Of a stretch of DNA of 64,000 nucleotides, positions 1 to 13,458 are shown in pieces. Location: contig VWPU01001272.1 in NCBI GenBank assembly GCA_013398955.1, positions 50,469 to 114,468 of the forward strand. Reading direction: 5' to 3'. The DNA is from Callaeas wilsoni. Taxonomy: Eukaryota; Chordata; Aves; Passeriformes; Callaeidae. Within the stretch, counting starts at the first letter, position 1, and every line of letters starts with the position of its first letter. Made by a program: the position numbers and the translations under genes. The notes under the pieces were generated by a model. The model did no database searches. It was not told the DNA's origin and was given only the letters and a program-made list of their open reading frames with translations.

Positions 1-3000
1 ACCAAATACTGTTGGCAACTACTGTGAGTGTGGTTTTCTTAGACCGTATTTTGAGTGACAGTTTATGAAATCTTACAAATCTAGAGCTATATAATATGTA
101 CTGCTTTTCCCCAACATACAGAGCTTGCTATCTGGTGATGAATGATAATTATATTGTTATGACAAGATTTGTTCCTGAAAAATCTTGGTAGACTGCTATT
201 CATGTCTATATTTTCTTCTAGGTGCTTACAAGCAGAATGTTTGACTATTTCCTTCAGGATAGTCCCTGCTGTAAAAAGCTATAGATTTCTTTTATATGAA
301 AAAAGAGAACAGAGAATGGAAAGGAAATGCTGTAAAATTAATTGATAACAGTTTCCAGACAGAAGCAGAGGAAAAGATACTGGATTTGATAGATTTAGAA
401 CACTAATTTTTTGGGTGGCACTGATGTCAAAGGACTTCAGTGCTTTATTTTTCTCTCTCTTTTTTTTTTTTAATTCCTCCTCCCTGTATCTCTGAAAGAA
501 CTCTGATCCAAAATACGGCGTGTAGACAAAACTGCTCATTTCCAATTAATGTTTTCCTGTGAGCATTATCAGTGAATGCATGTGCTGTTTCATCAGTCAA
601 CGCCAGTAGCCTGAGCAAGGGTGGGAAATTGCTTAAAAGTAGACACTCAATAGAAGACTGTGAGGATATTTAGAATTTTTTTTCACCCATGGAACTGACA
701 CTTGCTCTCTCACCACATTTTTAAACAGGTAAAAGAGTGTTTCTAGAAACAGTTCTGGGCATTGCTTAACTGCTCATAATGAGGAGTGACAAGCAAATGT
801 TGTTTTCCCTGAAGGGACAGTGAAAGAAGTAAAGTAAAATAGTTTGGAAAAACATGACAGCTGAGAAAGAAGAAAGATTTTATAATTGAAAAGATTAAAG
901 GAGAACTTGAATTATTTATTTCCATCACAATAAAGCTCACATATACCTCTCTCAAAGTTTGCATGATGAGTAAAGTCAATACTGAAATCTCCTGAATGTT
1001 CAAAGTAGATCTAGTGAGGTCCTTCCCATCTGAATTTTTTAATGGATGCATAGATAATTTTCTCAAACACAGAATGGTTCATAAAGCCAAAGTCATTTTA
1101 ATGAAGCTTATGTCTGATATTCCATTTCCTGAGAAACTGTGTCTCTGGTCTGATTAGAAAAATGTGGAAAAGCTCTTGCTTTTCCCTGCTTATTGTTCTT
1201 GCCCCACAATGGCTACAATAGTCAGCTAGAGAGGTGGAAAGGAATTGGCTTCCTTCGACAATGAGGGCTTCAGAGAAATGTCAGAAAAAAGGAGTTCTTA
1301 GAATCTAAGCAGGATCCTTTGTTTATCCCTGAGCTTCGTAAATCTAGAAACAAGAAAAGTTGTCCCACTGGCTATGGAATTATAAAATAGGTTTCTGAAA
1401 AGGAGCTTTCTCAGAAAAGAATAACAGATTGATGTCCTCCCTTGGTATCAACAGACTGTTCAGGAGATACAAGTGTCTCAGAGGGTGGGAATTAGCTAAA
1501 CTTCTTTGCAGCTGATTGCAATTATTTGGCAAGCATGGCAAAGTAATTTGTGATATCTTCATGGCTGGGAAGTAAATTGCATGTTTGAGAAAATTAAAAG
1601 GGTTATACTCACAAAGAACAAAGTGGGAAACAGGCAAATTTGCAAAACACAGAAAAATGTTTTCTCTATTTTAAAAATATTAAGAGAAAGGAATACAAAA
1701 GATTATGGCAGGGACAAAGAAACCTGTGTCTTCAGAGGATGCAGAGAAATTTCAGAGTAAGCTGTTTCATAACTACATTATTCCCAGTATGTTATTCAGT
1801 GGTTTGTTATCTAGCAGCAGCTCTACATTTTGAACCATACTGTAAATTTCCCATATTTCACAGATGCAAAACAGAACACTTTTTCTGAAGTATACAGAGG
1901 AGACCAAGGCTCACACAACTATGCTAGGATGAGGTGGGAATGGAATATGTATTTGAGAGGCAAAGGACTGAAAACTGAATTTTATTACAGCTTGATAATA
2001 TTATCAGCTGGGTTCAATTCCTTAACAATGGACACTTTAAGATCCTCCTTGCATACAAGAATCAATTGAACAATCTTCCTGCTTATGAGGTTTAGGAAAC
2101 AGGTAAGTAAACAAGAGAAGACTGCTAGAAATAAAAATATTCCCTTTGAATTCCCACTGCAAAGAGATCAAAGGAGAAATGGGAGAGACATGCATTATTA
2201 TAACCTGCCCTACACAGTGAGAGACCAGAGGCAGAACAGTTAGAGGTGTTTAAGGGTACATTGCTACTAAGAAGCCTTTGAAACTGATGCCGGGGGAATG
2301 GATTGGTTCAAAACCCTTAATACTCCTTGTTTCAAGTTAGCCTTATCTTAGTATTTTATTTCTCTTGAGTTTACCAATTGATTGGATCTTGATCTGCACA
2401 GATCTTACAAACGTGGTGCATCCATGCATAAAGAGGTATTCCTAATGTACCTTAGGATATGGAAATATTTTTTTCTTTGAGCGTATGTAAGTATATTTTT
2501 ACAAAATTCAGGGCATGGTAGTAAGCAGAGACTAATTAAGCAAAGGTCTAAGTGAGCAAGGAGCAGGGAAGAGAAATTTAATCTTATCAGCCAGATTGCT
2601 TGTACTTATAAGCAAACGTCATAAAACAAGTTGGTAGCAAATAAAATGGTGGCAGGCTTTTTGCATTTTCTGCAAATATTCAGCTGTATCTCAGCAGTAC
2701 ATAATATGAAATGTTACACTTTGAGGGTAGATATTTCAGGTTTCTTTTTTTTTCCTTGCCAGAAGGCCTCACACACTGTGACAAGCTTGCAGACTTAGAT
2801 AATATTTTATTACCAACCCTCAGTAGTGTTTTAGTAGCTGAGTTTAAAGGAGAACTAATTTTGCCTCCTGCCGATCTGGGGTGAAGATATGGAAGATATG
2901 GATCCTGGTACAGGCACAAAGTACAATTAAAACACTTCTGTCAACACAGTATGTGACATACATATCCTCTATCCAGAAAATAGTTGGTAAATTGACAAGC

Positions 3001-3428
3001 TAAATTGGTGGTCTCCCAAGTAAGCCCCTATTATCACATTAATGGGCTTTTTCAGTCAGTCCATTGTGACTTTTGAATTTGTTGGATTGCTACAGCTAGA
3101 TGTTAACATGAAGGAGTATTAGAAATACTAAATTCCTGTAAGTTTCCCAAAAGAGATGGATGTTTGAGATCTGAAGAAAATTCTGGAGTGAGTGCAGCTA
3201 TGTTACTCAGATTCTCACCAGAGAATTCACATGAAAACAGGATACTATAAGTATATCAGCCTCTTCAAAAGCTGTGACGAATGCTCAAAATATCAAAAAG
3301 AGGAAATTCAATCGTGATGCATATATCTATGTGGAAATCAGATTTCATAAATTTCACTGTGCACAGAGAAATTTGACAAGGGATGCCCTGTGACAGGAAG
3401 AAAGAGAACAGTGGGGTGTGGAAGACCG

Positions 3429-3500
3429 TATATGAATCTTTTGATTCATATATGAATCAAATATATTATATCAATCTATGAATCATATATTGATTGATAT
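3429..3500. repeat. AT-rich nested palindromes
   Basis: TATATGAATC (3429-3438) and GATTCATATA (3443-3452) form a perfect 10-base stem with a TTTT loop. Positions 3440-3461 are by themselves a perfect 22-base palindrome. A further pair (ATCAAT and ATTGAT) follows within 40 bases. This is cruciform-capable DNA with no known function. Confidence 0.85.
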
Positions 3501-6392
3501 CAGAATCTTTTGACAGTGGTGTGTTTCTGTTTTTTAAATTTTCCCACGGCTGAAGGTTTGGAAAGTCATTTATTTTATAGATTATTATGTATGATTGCAT
3601 GTTTGACTCTCAAAGACTAATGCTCACTTTGAAAAAGTCTGTCAAATTCTACTCTTGCATTATTTAAGAAGTATCTCCACAGGCAAGGTAACTGCATTTG
3701 AGCACAGTGGCTCCTCAAAGACAGAACTCTAGAATGGTGGCTCTTTAAAAATATTTTTCAGTGGACCACTGTTCAGCATTGGATTGCTTGGAGGTTTGTG
3801 TCCATCAGAAACTGCTGTGCCTTGAGTTTCTTTCAGCAGTAAGTGGTCCTGTTCCTAAAATATTTCCTGGGTTTCTGCACTGGGCACTGTCAGAAGGAGG
3901 ATATGTTGCAGAAGAACTTACAGGAGAATATATATCTTCAGATTTAAACATCTAATTATAGCTCTTTATCTGAATTATGTTTTTAAGCTCCTATTATACC
4001 TAGGAAAATCTAGGGCTCATCTCAGTTGCCCACAGGTTCTGTGACATAAGTGCAAGGCCACGACACATGTCTCACAGATATTCTAAGCTGCTTCATATTT
4101 CACTTGCCCACTGCATGTGAGCCACTGAACTGGGCCCCCGGCTGATGCAGTGAGTGGAGTCCAGAGAAGTCTTTTTCTTAGCTTACAGCAGACACTTGTA
4201 TTTGGTCAGCAAACTCTCTTGCTCATCACTGACCTTACTGGGAGCTCAGCTATCTGGCCTATACGTGAGCAGTAAATGGACTGGTTCAAACAGCATTTTA
4301 CTGCTTAAGACACTCTAGAGAATGAGAGAGATCTACACAGATATGACATGAGACCTACCAGAGTGTCTCCCTCCTTTGCAGCACAGGCCGGGGACAGGGA
4401 GGACATACCTCTGCACAGACTCTGAGCTCCACTGCTGCCTTGCCTTCAGCTTCAGACATCTGAATGGGGGGACTGATTTCCATCCCCTTACAGACATGTA
4501 TCTGTATACATATATTTATATATAGCATATATTTATACAGAGCACAAATCTCAATCTGCTATATCAAGGGCCAAAACATTAACTGTTAGAGCAGCATAGG
4601 CTGCTCTAAGCAGAAAAGATACTGGTTTGTTTATATTGCTCCTTTAATGCTTATAAATTTGTTAACGTCCTAAGTTAAATTGCATTGCAAAATGTAAAAA
4701 TGGGGATTTCTTGACCTTAGAACACAAGACTACCTCAAACAAAAAAGATTCTGTTTGTTGAACCTCTCGGTCTTAACAAATTTATACTACTGGCCTCAGA
4801 GCTGATTCTTAACCTGTTTTCAGGCACTGAAAGACTGTTAAAATCTTTAGATGAAACTATCTTTGAAGTTGATGAATTGTCAGGAAGTGAAGGCAGGTAG
4901 GTTTGGCAAAAAGGATGCCAGGCATGGAGGCATGTGAAGATGACTGTACAGGACCACACTGACTGTAGAAGGCAGAAATTTTGGACATTTTCTTTTTTAA
5001 TTTGTATGCTGTCCCTACTCTGATTGTAAGTTTGGGTGAGTGCTGTAAAGACGGGGTTAAAAAACATAAAAAGAGGGAAAATAAATCGGCACATGTGACT
5101 TCTTGAAGAGAAATCTGACTTTTCCACAGACCTTATTTTTTAATTAAATTTCTAAAGATTTTGAGATTTTTTTTTTCTTAAAGGGTTTGATTTATTCTAG
5201 AATTTCAAATATTTTTGATAAGCTGCACTCATCTCATCATGGTAGAAAGGTACTTTTATTTCTAGCATGAGCTTAAAATAAGAAATATGAAAATGCCAGC
5301 AAATAATGACAGAAAAGTACTTAATCTTTCTGAATCTGAAACACTACAAGTTTATGTGGAAGTTTGGTTCACCAATCGTCTTTAAAATAAATCTATATTT
5401 GTCATCAACAAAATTTTCGGGATTTCTGAAAACTGCTAAACCAGAGGATTAGATACATAGCTGGGGAAAGTCATCCTCAATAACACTACCTTCCAGGAAT
5501 CTATCTGTAAGGATCCTGCTAGTCAGATTTTTTTTTTATGTTGCTAATAAAAAATGGCTCATCTTTTTGTACAGGTCAGGAAACTGTCATGTTTCCCCAT
5601 ATTTTGGCATTCGTCTTTTTCTACTGCTTCAGCCTTGTAGTACTATGATTTAGCATTTGTTACAAGGTGATGGGTGCATATTGTAGAACACATTGCCTAC
5701 CTCAATATTGAAATTGCTAGCAGGTCTGTTTGATGGCACAGGCATACCAGCTTCTGGAGTATTTCTTTAGTAATTGTCACAGGTTTTTCTACCCATCCAC
5801 CCACCTTAGCTCTGATGCATATAAACACAGACAGTTTGGGTTTATTGCCAAGACATAATGACATTCATGCGCAGCTTTTTTTGAACTTGAAAACGGCCAG
5901 CAACCTTCTAAAAATCCAATAACAATACTTCTGTAAATTCTTATCTCCATCTTATATACCATTAGTCAGCTCCACCTTCATAGTGCACCCGTGCTACATG
6001 TTGTTTTCATGTGCCCAAATGGTTATATGAAAGACTGAATACGTGGATAGGCTACTATATCTATTTCATCCATAAAATGAAATATCCCCTACACAGCCTC
6101 TCCCATTCATATTTCTATCAGTATGTCATAAAATTCTAATTAATCAGATGCCACTGGGAAAAAAATGCTCAGCTACCCACTCAGCCAGCTAGCAGTGGGA
6201 AGATACAACTTTTTGCCCTCACGTTCCACTTCAAGAATGTGTACTTCAAGCCTGACAAAGTATCTCTGCAATGCCTCCTCCATTCTCATTACTAGCTAGA
6301 CTGTCATTAATCAGAACACTCAAAAAAGACATTTAGTTCATAAACTTCTGTAGGAGACATTTTCAAAACAAAAATGATTCTTGGATCTCAAC

Positions 6393-6430
6393 GGGATAAA
6401 GAATATCCCTTGTGGGATAAAGAATATCCC
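6393..6430. repeat. Two tandem copies of a 17-base hairpin motif
   Basis: GGGATAAAGAATATCCC occurs at 6393-6409 and 6414-6430. Each copy is a 6-base stem (GGGATA/TATCCC) with a 5-base loop, spaced by TTGT. Confidence 0.9.
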
Positions 6431-9400
6431 ACAAGCGATTGTGACTGGTATTTTGCAAAGTTACTGAAGAAAGACGTTTTGATTAGAAAACTACCAGGCA
6501 TCATGCAGTGCTCATAAAATCTTTCCTTCTGCCCCCTCTTGATCAATATAACTCCCAGTTCAGTTACTAGGGCAAAATTTGAAAGAGCATAAAGACATAT
6601 CAGGTTTAACATTTATGTAAAGCCCATTACAGGCATGCTGGGCCTACAACCTGTATACATTCTCCATGATGGCCCACTGTTACCAGGAGAAAGTACAACC
6701 CTGACATAGGAGCTTTCCCACAGATACCATTGGGCTGTGTGGCAATGCAGGATAGGGAAAATGATATCCCATGAGGCTTGGAAAGAAATGGGCCAAAGCT
6801 GCCTAAATGCTCTGCATGCATTAAGGGAGACTGAGACTGAAGCTGGGTTACAAGTGCAGCTCCAAAGAAGAGCACTGGCTTCATCTCAGGACTCTGAGAC
6901 TCCTCAAAGGGCAATTTCAAGAAGTCCAAAAATACTAAGAGACATGAAAAGGACAGAGTGGGTGATGTGACCTCATGTAAGGAATCTCCTAGGAGATAGG
7001 AGCTCTGTCAGAAGAGCAGCATCTATGCTGCCAGTATTTCAGGAATGGAAAATGACTCTTCAGGCTCTGTGCTACTATCATGCTGTTTCCTGACTTTTCA
7101 TTTTTAGAGTTTTTATCTGTTTCTGGGAATGCTGCCAGACTGAAGGCGCTTTGCCTGCAAAGTTGTCTAGCCTTGTTGTCCGTGTCCCTTCCCAGATAGC
7201 TTAGGTGAGTGCCTGAACATCCACAGAGAAGTCTGTTCCACTGGCCTAGAAACTATACTGTACAACATCCTTGACACTTCCTCACACAGGACCATTCGCT
7301 CATCCAGGCTGTTTTCTTACAGTCTTTCATTCTCTCCAAAACTATGCAGCAACACTGATTTAAAAAAAAAAAAAAAATCAGATGTTGAGACATATTTTGG
7401 CATAAGTCACTGTTTTTTCTGACAAGAACTGCATCAGTAGATTCAAGTGAAAGACAACTTCTATTGTTGTCGTCTTCTTTTTTACCTTCCCACACTCCAA
7501 ATAATTATCAGTCAGATACATGGGTCAAGATTTATAAAATATAACTTTAGCCTTTGACAGTAAAACAATGCCCTTTCTCTCCCTACCTCCCAAAAAGTCC
7601 CACGATAGCAAGCTTTCCTACCAATCACTTGATAACTCTTCCTGTTCAAGAGTTCACAATGGCTGCTAGCACACTGAATAGCACATAAATACCACAGCAT
7701 TCCTGAATTCACATCTGGTTTGCACGATGTCAGAGCTGTCATCTTCTTACACATGACTTCTCACTTCACCCATCTCTGCCAGATGCCAGCACAAATCCAC
7801 TGCTTGCTGTGGTTATGCCTCACCACAAAACTTTTGTCTCCTTCCTTTCGGTTCTTCCCCTACAGATAAAGGCTAGAACATACCATACCTAAAGTCTACC
7901 ACGACCAGAGAGAATGCTAAAGAGGTCCCTACATATTGATGAGGAAGAGTGGCTCACACTCTGTCGGAAGAGAAAATACTAACCTAAATGCTGAATCTTT
8001 CAGTCTTTCAGAAATGTCTCCATATTTAAAGTTTCAGAGGTTTAGGTTTTTGTCTCTTCTAATAAATATTTTTTCCCAAATATTTAGACAACAGATTGAA
8101 CTCACCCTTTCTTGGGCCTTTGAGAAATTGCCAGGAAAATCCATGAAACCCAACAAAAAAAAATCGTATATGCCATGGACTTGCAATTTTAGAGGCCAAC
8201 ACATTGACATGCTGAAGCCTGGCTTCCTGGCTTGACTTTGGCAGAGTAAGAAGAGGCAGGGCTTTTGCATAAAGTAGTTACGATGTGACTTTACTGCTTG
8301 TCCTGGAAGGGCAAAAGGTCTCTGAGTGTTGCAGCATGTGGATAGTTTATTTTCAGCTTCCTACTTCCAGCACTATGCCAGCGATTTATACTTTTTTCTG
8401 CATGTGAGCCAGGCACATATCACAGTTATTACATGTGACCACCCTGTCCCAAAGTTCTCCTTCCTCTAGCAATTCCCTTGTATTTGCAAATGCCAGCCTG
8501 GCATTAGCTCAGTATTTTTTTCACAGATCTGCAGAAATCTATCCCTAGAGTGTCCACCCATTAAAAATACCCTCCAGTATCACAAGACTGACATATAATA
8601 GTGAACAGAAGGCATAAAAGCACTGCCATGTGCTTTTTACTGCTAGTCAAGCAATGCTGTAAACACTGCAGTCAGGTTTCCAAGCCCTAAAGCAAGTCTG
8701 TCAGCTAATACAATGCTACATGGATTCAAGTCTACTAACTGAGATTTCAGCTTCACTTACGTGATTTGCAGCATCCTTAGACGGCAGCTTCACCTCTGCT
8801 TCAGTGTTTCCTGAATATACATGAATATCTAGGTGGTCAACCACCCAGCCTGGGTGGGGATCAATGCCTAGGTTCCTTAAGCAGTAGAGCACACTATGAT
8901 TTAGATAAAGGTATTAATTTTTTCACGCTGTCTAACTCCCGGCCCATCTGTGGATGCTGCATGCAATTTAACAAGACAAAAATGTTTTCTGCAGATACTA
9001 AATTTAAAAGAACAACTTTTTTCCCCCTCTCTTAATTTGGCATTCAGCTATCCATCAGGGTAAGCAACAAGTGATTTGGCAGATAATTCAGGACATATGG
9101 CTTTGAAGAATGGTAATTTAAAAGTACTTGGACAAGTTTCCTCAACTTACTCACATTAATTTGTGCTATTCTCTTTACTTATGCTCTAGCAGCTGGTACA
9201 GCTAAAAAAGTATAGAAAATATAATGAATATAATGGAACTGACAAAAAAACCCCTTTTCCTGAGTTGGGTTAATGTATAGTGCAAAAACCTCACCCAAAA
9301 ACTGAGAAACAGAAGGAGTTCAAAGACAATTCAGAACTGTTAAACCTACATGCCTCATCTGTAGTCACCAGGTGGCACCAGATGTATCCATATATTGATA

Positions 9401-9550
9401 ATTAGGTTAAAACCATTGCAACCTACATGGTCTGAAATGCTGAGCACATCACGTACAGCTGTTAGGTAGAGCCTTGCAGCTGAATGATCAGTAGACTAGA
9501 GAGTTTAGATCTAACTTTAGCAAGATCTGAATATTGTTTTACAATTTGTG

Positions 9551-9700
9551 GTTTGGGGTGGGGGATGGGTTTTTGTTTGTTTTATTGGGGTTTTGTTAGG
9601 GTTTTTGTTATTGGAGTGGTTTTTTTGTTTGTTTTGTTTTGGTGGCATTCTTTTGTTTGTTTGTTTTTGGGGTTTTTTTTGTTTGTTTGTTTCTTTTAGG
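9551..9700 (+). repeat. G/T-rich low-complexity tract with GTTT runs
   Basis: The plus strand is almost pure G and T for 150 bases, with five G-runs of three or more at 9555, 9560, 9567, 9587 and 9599 followed by (GTTT)n. Long chance ORFs here (71-81 codons) are compositional artefacts. Confidence 0.85.
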
Positions 9701-10581
9701 AGAAAGTGTAAATTGAGATGTTGGTTATATTTTTGGAAACTTTTCCAAAAATGTAAAAACATATTAGTTTAACGATATTCATTGATTGTTGGTCAGAATT
9801 AACATATTGTTACATTTGTCCCCTTTCCTTTTGCAACACTTAAAATGTTTAAAAAATTACATTTAGGAGGACAACTAGTTCTTTTAAAAGATACATTTCA
9901 CCAGTCCTGAAGAATTGTAGGTTTCTGTTGATACAAGAGGACATTTTCTTCTAGCTTTCTGACATTGACAATGAGCACTTGAATTACATAAGAAATTCTA
10001 TGCTTAAAAAATTATTTCGTTTTACAAATATAGCTACATTATTGTATGAGGTGAAGCTGAAATTAGCTATGCATCATACATAGGATATAATCTCATGAAT
10101 ATAAAAAAATAGTGAGAGCTAATTCATTTACTTGTGAATCATATCAGTTTTTTTCCAGAATTTCAATGTTCATAACTTTTACTGCTAATTAAATACTTGG
10201 GAAACTGCTTTTTGTGGTTGGAAGTATTTAGCAAGGTATTTTTATTATTATCTGTCTTCTGTAGAAATAAAATTTTTCATCAGAGACTAAAAAAGAAAAA
10301 ACCCACTGAAAAGGGTGAAACCTTGACCTCATTGAATCAATGGCAAAACTCCCACTAACTTCAAGGGGCCAGGATTTTACCACACATGACCAGGTTTATA
10401 CAAAGAAGCAAAACAAAACAGCCAAAGATATCATGTTATTAAAATCACAGAGGCTTAAAATGAATCATTGTCTAAACAATATGTCAAATATTTACAAATG
10501 CCAGTAATCAAAGAAGTAAAGTTGTAGTTTGAAATAGTTTCAAAAGAAACTTGAAGGGGAAAAAAAAACTTGAAGGAATAA

Positions 10582-10614
10582 AAAAGTATATAATAAAAGT
10601 ATATAAAAGTATAT
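10582..10614. repeat. Three copies of AAAAGTATAT
   Basis: The decamer occurs at 10582, 10595 and 10605, the last two directly abutting. Confidence 0.85.
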
Positions 10615-12606
10615 GATTCTGAGTATTCAGATTTTGTATCTTTAGCCCATTGGAATGATTTTTCAGCCAGAAGGTGCTTTTTTGTTATATTAAATTCATT
10701 CTGGCATTACTGCAAAAATGCCATTGGCATTTACATTCTCTTCAGCATGCCAGGTTCCTAAAAATGAACCAGTGTGATTGTCAGTGTATTATTGCACACA
10801 TGACACCCACAGAAGCTTAATTGTTGTTGGGATCCTCAGTGCATACAACATAGAACCCATGTAAGCAACCTGGTCCTTAAAAAGCCGTTTTTATAAGCAC
10901 TGTCTTGCAAGCAGTGCTTGCAGCAGCAATGGTCAAACCCAGCCTTGTTACAGACACAAAAGGAGATGTCTCTGTTCAAATGATTCATGATTATTCTTCA
11001 CATTTTACAGTAAGACCCCCCAGAAAGTGCAACCAGGGAAACCAAGAAAGAGTAGGAGGAGCAGCACTCTTCACACCAGCCAGCAGTGGAGTCTGGCACT
11101 GAAACAACATGCTTAAGCTTCAGCACAGAGTACTAACCTCTAGACTGGGGCAAAGCAGTTTGTGGATAATTTAACATGGCAGTATTCTCAAAAAAAGTAA
11201 GCCTATCTTTTGTCTGCTATAGCACGAACCTCACCTAATACAAGTTTTACTGTTTGTATTCAAGCATCTTCATTACAGCAGCTGTGGCACATATGAAAAA
11301 GTAGTCCTGAAAGTCTGAAGAACAGTCTGAAATTTAGGCAGCTATTGTGAGGTGAATTTGTAGACTCCCGAGGCCAAAAAGTGGTTTATCCTGTCTTAAA
11401 ACAAGTAATTGATAAAGACAGCAGGAGGTGCTCTGCAGGGATCTCCATTTTTCTCCACTGCAAAGGGCAGCCCAGGGAGCTAGCCTAGAGATGAGACACA
11501 CCTTTGGATGGCTACCATCAAATGGCATTAACTCCACCCTGCAAATGGCAACTTCCACTACAGAGGCTGGATAATGGGGACACAAGTGTTTTAACTCGTT
11601 TGGGATGTGACTGTGCACTGATCTTCAGGGTCCTGGTACACTGCATTGAGAAATTCATATCCATTGTATTCTCATCTGCACTATCAGTTGAGGAATAATG
11701 AAATGAGACAAACATAACATGAATCTAGTTTTCTTCCCTTTCTCTGGCATAAATCTGTTGTCATTTTACAGGAGGTCTGCTTTTACTATCTAGAAGAGAA
11801 GGCAGGCACACACATTTGCAGAAAGACATAGTATATTTCCTTTTTTCCATAACAAAGAAGCATAGAATTCATGTTATTTTATCAGCAAAAATTATACTTT
11901 TTACCTATTATCTGCAATTCTATCCATGGCAAGTACATTATACTGTAATTAAAGTATATTGTATGCATTATCTGTAAAAGGGCTGTAATCATTACAACAT
12001 ACTATTCATTGAAATACATTGAGTACCTAGAACACATAAAATTTGAAATTGATGAAAATAGAATATAATAGTATAATTACTTTTAAGTTTTTTCTTCCTT
12101 GCAGAGTCTTAGGAATATCAGAATTTATGGGCTATGTTATCCTATCTCCACTATTTTCTTAAAATGAGAAAGATTTGCAAGAGGCTAGATACTTTCCTAG
12201 CGATGTCTCAAGGCAGTTCAAGGGTAAGCAGAGTAGGTGTTAGATCATGAATGAAACTATGTGCAATGATTTTTTTTCCTTTGAGAGAAGACAGGGAGAA
12301 AGGGAGGGGAGTTTGCACCTTTTTAATTGTACTTGGTAGGATGGATGACTACTTGAGACAGGGCTGAAGCTCTGATGTCAACTGGGTCTACCAGTTTTGC
12401 CTTGCTGAGTTGGTATATGATGACCTCCACAGGGATGAGTTAAAACATTCATTGACATTTATGCGAGTTTCACAATTAATTCAAATGGACTACCTATTAA
12501 CACTACTATTCTCTTTTGAATTATTTGCTTCTTTGAATGATTAAAGATTTCCCAGTAATATCTGCAGGAATAATGTTATCATTATGCAGAGGGGAGTTAT
12601 GGGAAA

Positions 12607-12909
12607 GACAAAGAGAGACTTTTAACCAAGGCATGTAGTGACAGGAAAAGAGACAACAGTTTTAAACTTAAAGAGGGTAGGTTTAAAATGGACAGAAGGA
12701 AGACATTTTTACAATTAGGGTGGTGCGACACAGGATCAGGTTGCCCAGAGAAGTTGTGGGTGTCCTATCCCTGGAAGTGTTCAAGGTCAGGTTGGATGGG
12801 ACTTTGAGCAACCTTGTTAAGGAAAGATATCTCTACCCACGGCAGGATGTTGGAACCAGATGATACTTAAAGGACCTTCTGACTCAAAACAATTTCTGAC
12901 TCTGTGATG
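12607..12909 (+). mobile_element. CR1 non-LTR retrotransposon, 5'-truncated 3' end
   Basis: The sequence follows the familiar avian CR1 3' region: TTTTAAACTTAAAGAGGGTA, then GGTTGCCCAGAGAAGTTGTG, then CCCTGGAAGTGTTCAAGGTC, and it ends in CTGTGATG close to the CR1 terminal octamer. It lies only about 165 bases past the TRPC4 donor, inside intron 2. Many substitutions indicate an old, inactive copy. Confidence 0.92.
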
Positions 12910-13074
12910 TGTAAACGTAAATGAATACACTGCATATAGCATCAAAGTAATTGATTTTCTGATTTTAAGTACTGTGTGCAAAGATGATGGTTGGTTTTGT
13001 TTTTCTTTTTCTTAGTCCCTTTGCACAATTCTTCTCTTTACATTAGACCAGACTACAAATTCAGAAAATCCTGC

Positions 13075-13080
13075 ACATAC
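13075..13080 (-). other. TRPC4: Splice donor at the end of TRPC4 exon 2
   Basis: Minus-strand sequence reads GAGAAGCAG then GTATGTGC. CAG before GTATGT is a strong vertebrate donor. It falls exactly after codon 126 (Gln of GEKQ), where, from memory, TRPC4 and TRPC5 homology continues on the next exon. Confidence 0.93.
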
Positions 13081-13458
13081 CTGCTTCTCTCCACTGGGCT
13101 TCTTGTGATTTAACAGCAGCTCCACGGCCCCAACGACCTCCTTCCGTATGGCATGCAACAGAGCATCTCCCACATACACGTTAAAACTTAAGAGCAGCTC
13201 AATGAGCTCAAGGTTCTCATTTTCAATTGCAATAAGGAGTGCAGTTCTTCCCAGGGGATCAATGCAGTTAATATTGATCTTGAAATAAATTTCTGCCTCC
13301 TCCAAAGCTTTCTTTACGCTGGCGTAATCTCCTTTCTCCACAGCGTTCAGGTAGGCTTTCTCTGAATGAGACAGTTCGGATTCTGCCCGTACAATGCGAA
13401 GAGGGATACGATCTCTGTAGGGAGCATTGACGCTTCTTTTGTAGTAGAACTGGGCCAT
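13081..13458 (-). CDS. TRPC4: TRPC4 first coding exon (residues 1-126, N-terminal ankyrin repeats)
   Basis: This is the N-terminus of the short transient receptor potential channel 4, a Ca2+-permeable, non-selective plasma-membrane cation channel that works as a tetramer downstream of Gq/PLC and Gi/o signalling. The protein begins [20 protein letters not shown], then has a helical segment with [20 protein letters not shown] (about 34-53) and ankyrin-type repeats, clearest at [20 protein letters not shown] (70-89) and [20 protein letters not shown] (96-115). It ends at PSGEKQ (121-126). From memory the mammalian TRPC4 N-terminus is almost identical, with likely differences at S9, H31 and A51. 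TRPC5 diverges in residues 4-12, so TRPC4 is the better call. The start ATG (13458-13456) has A at -3 and G at +4. The coding part is 378 bases and ends in phase 0 right before GTATGT. The frame stays open 22 codons into the intron (to 13012), but that tail does not resemble TRPC4. The remaining ankyrin repeat, linker helices, six membrane segments and C-terminus are on later exons at lower coordinates outside the window. Confidence 0.97.

Larger units (their letters stand above)
1..13080 (-). other. TRPC4: TRPC4 intron 2 (partial, window starts inside it)
   Basis: This is AT-rich sequence with no open frame that shows a known domain or a flanking splice-site pair I can support. It holds a CR1 relic near its 5' end (12607-12909), a palindromic AT block near 3.43 kb, a tandem repeat near 6.4 kb, a G/T-rich tract at 9.55-9.70 kb and short homopolymers. 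The assignment as intron follows from the donor at 13080. The next exon is not in the window. Confidence 0.85.

Noticed and set aside
2011..2022. GGTTCAATTCC resembling a tRNA B box
   Set aside because: No A box or cloverleaf can be folded around it.
4735..5127. 130-codon minus-strand frame in intron 2
   Set aside because: No domain; the N-terminal hydrophobic stretch is weak and there is no supporting splice structure.
12985..13016. Strong-looking plus-strand acceptor (T-rich tract ending CTTAG)
   Set aside because: It is on the strand opposite to TRPC4 with no plus-strand exon evidence; pyrimidine tracts are common by chance.
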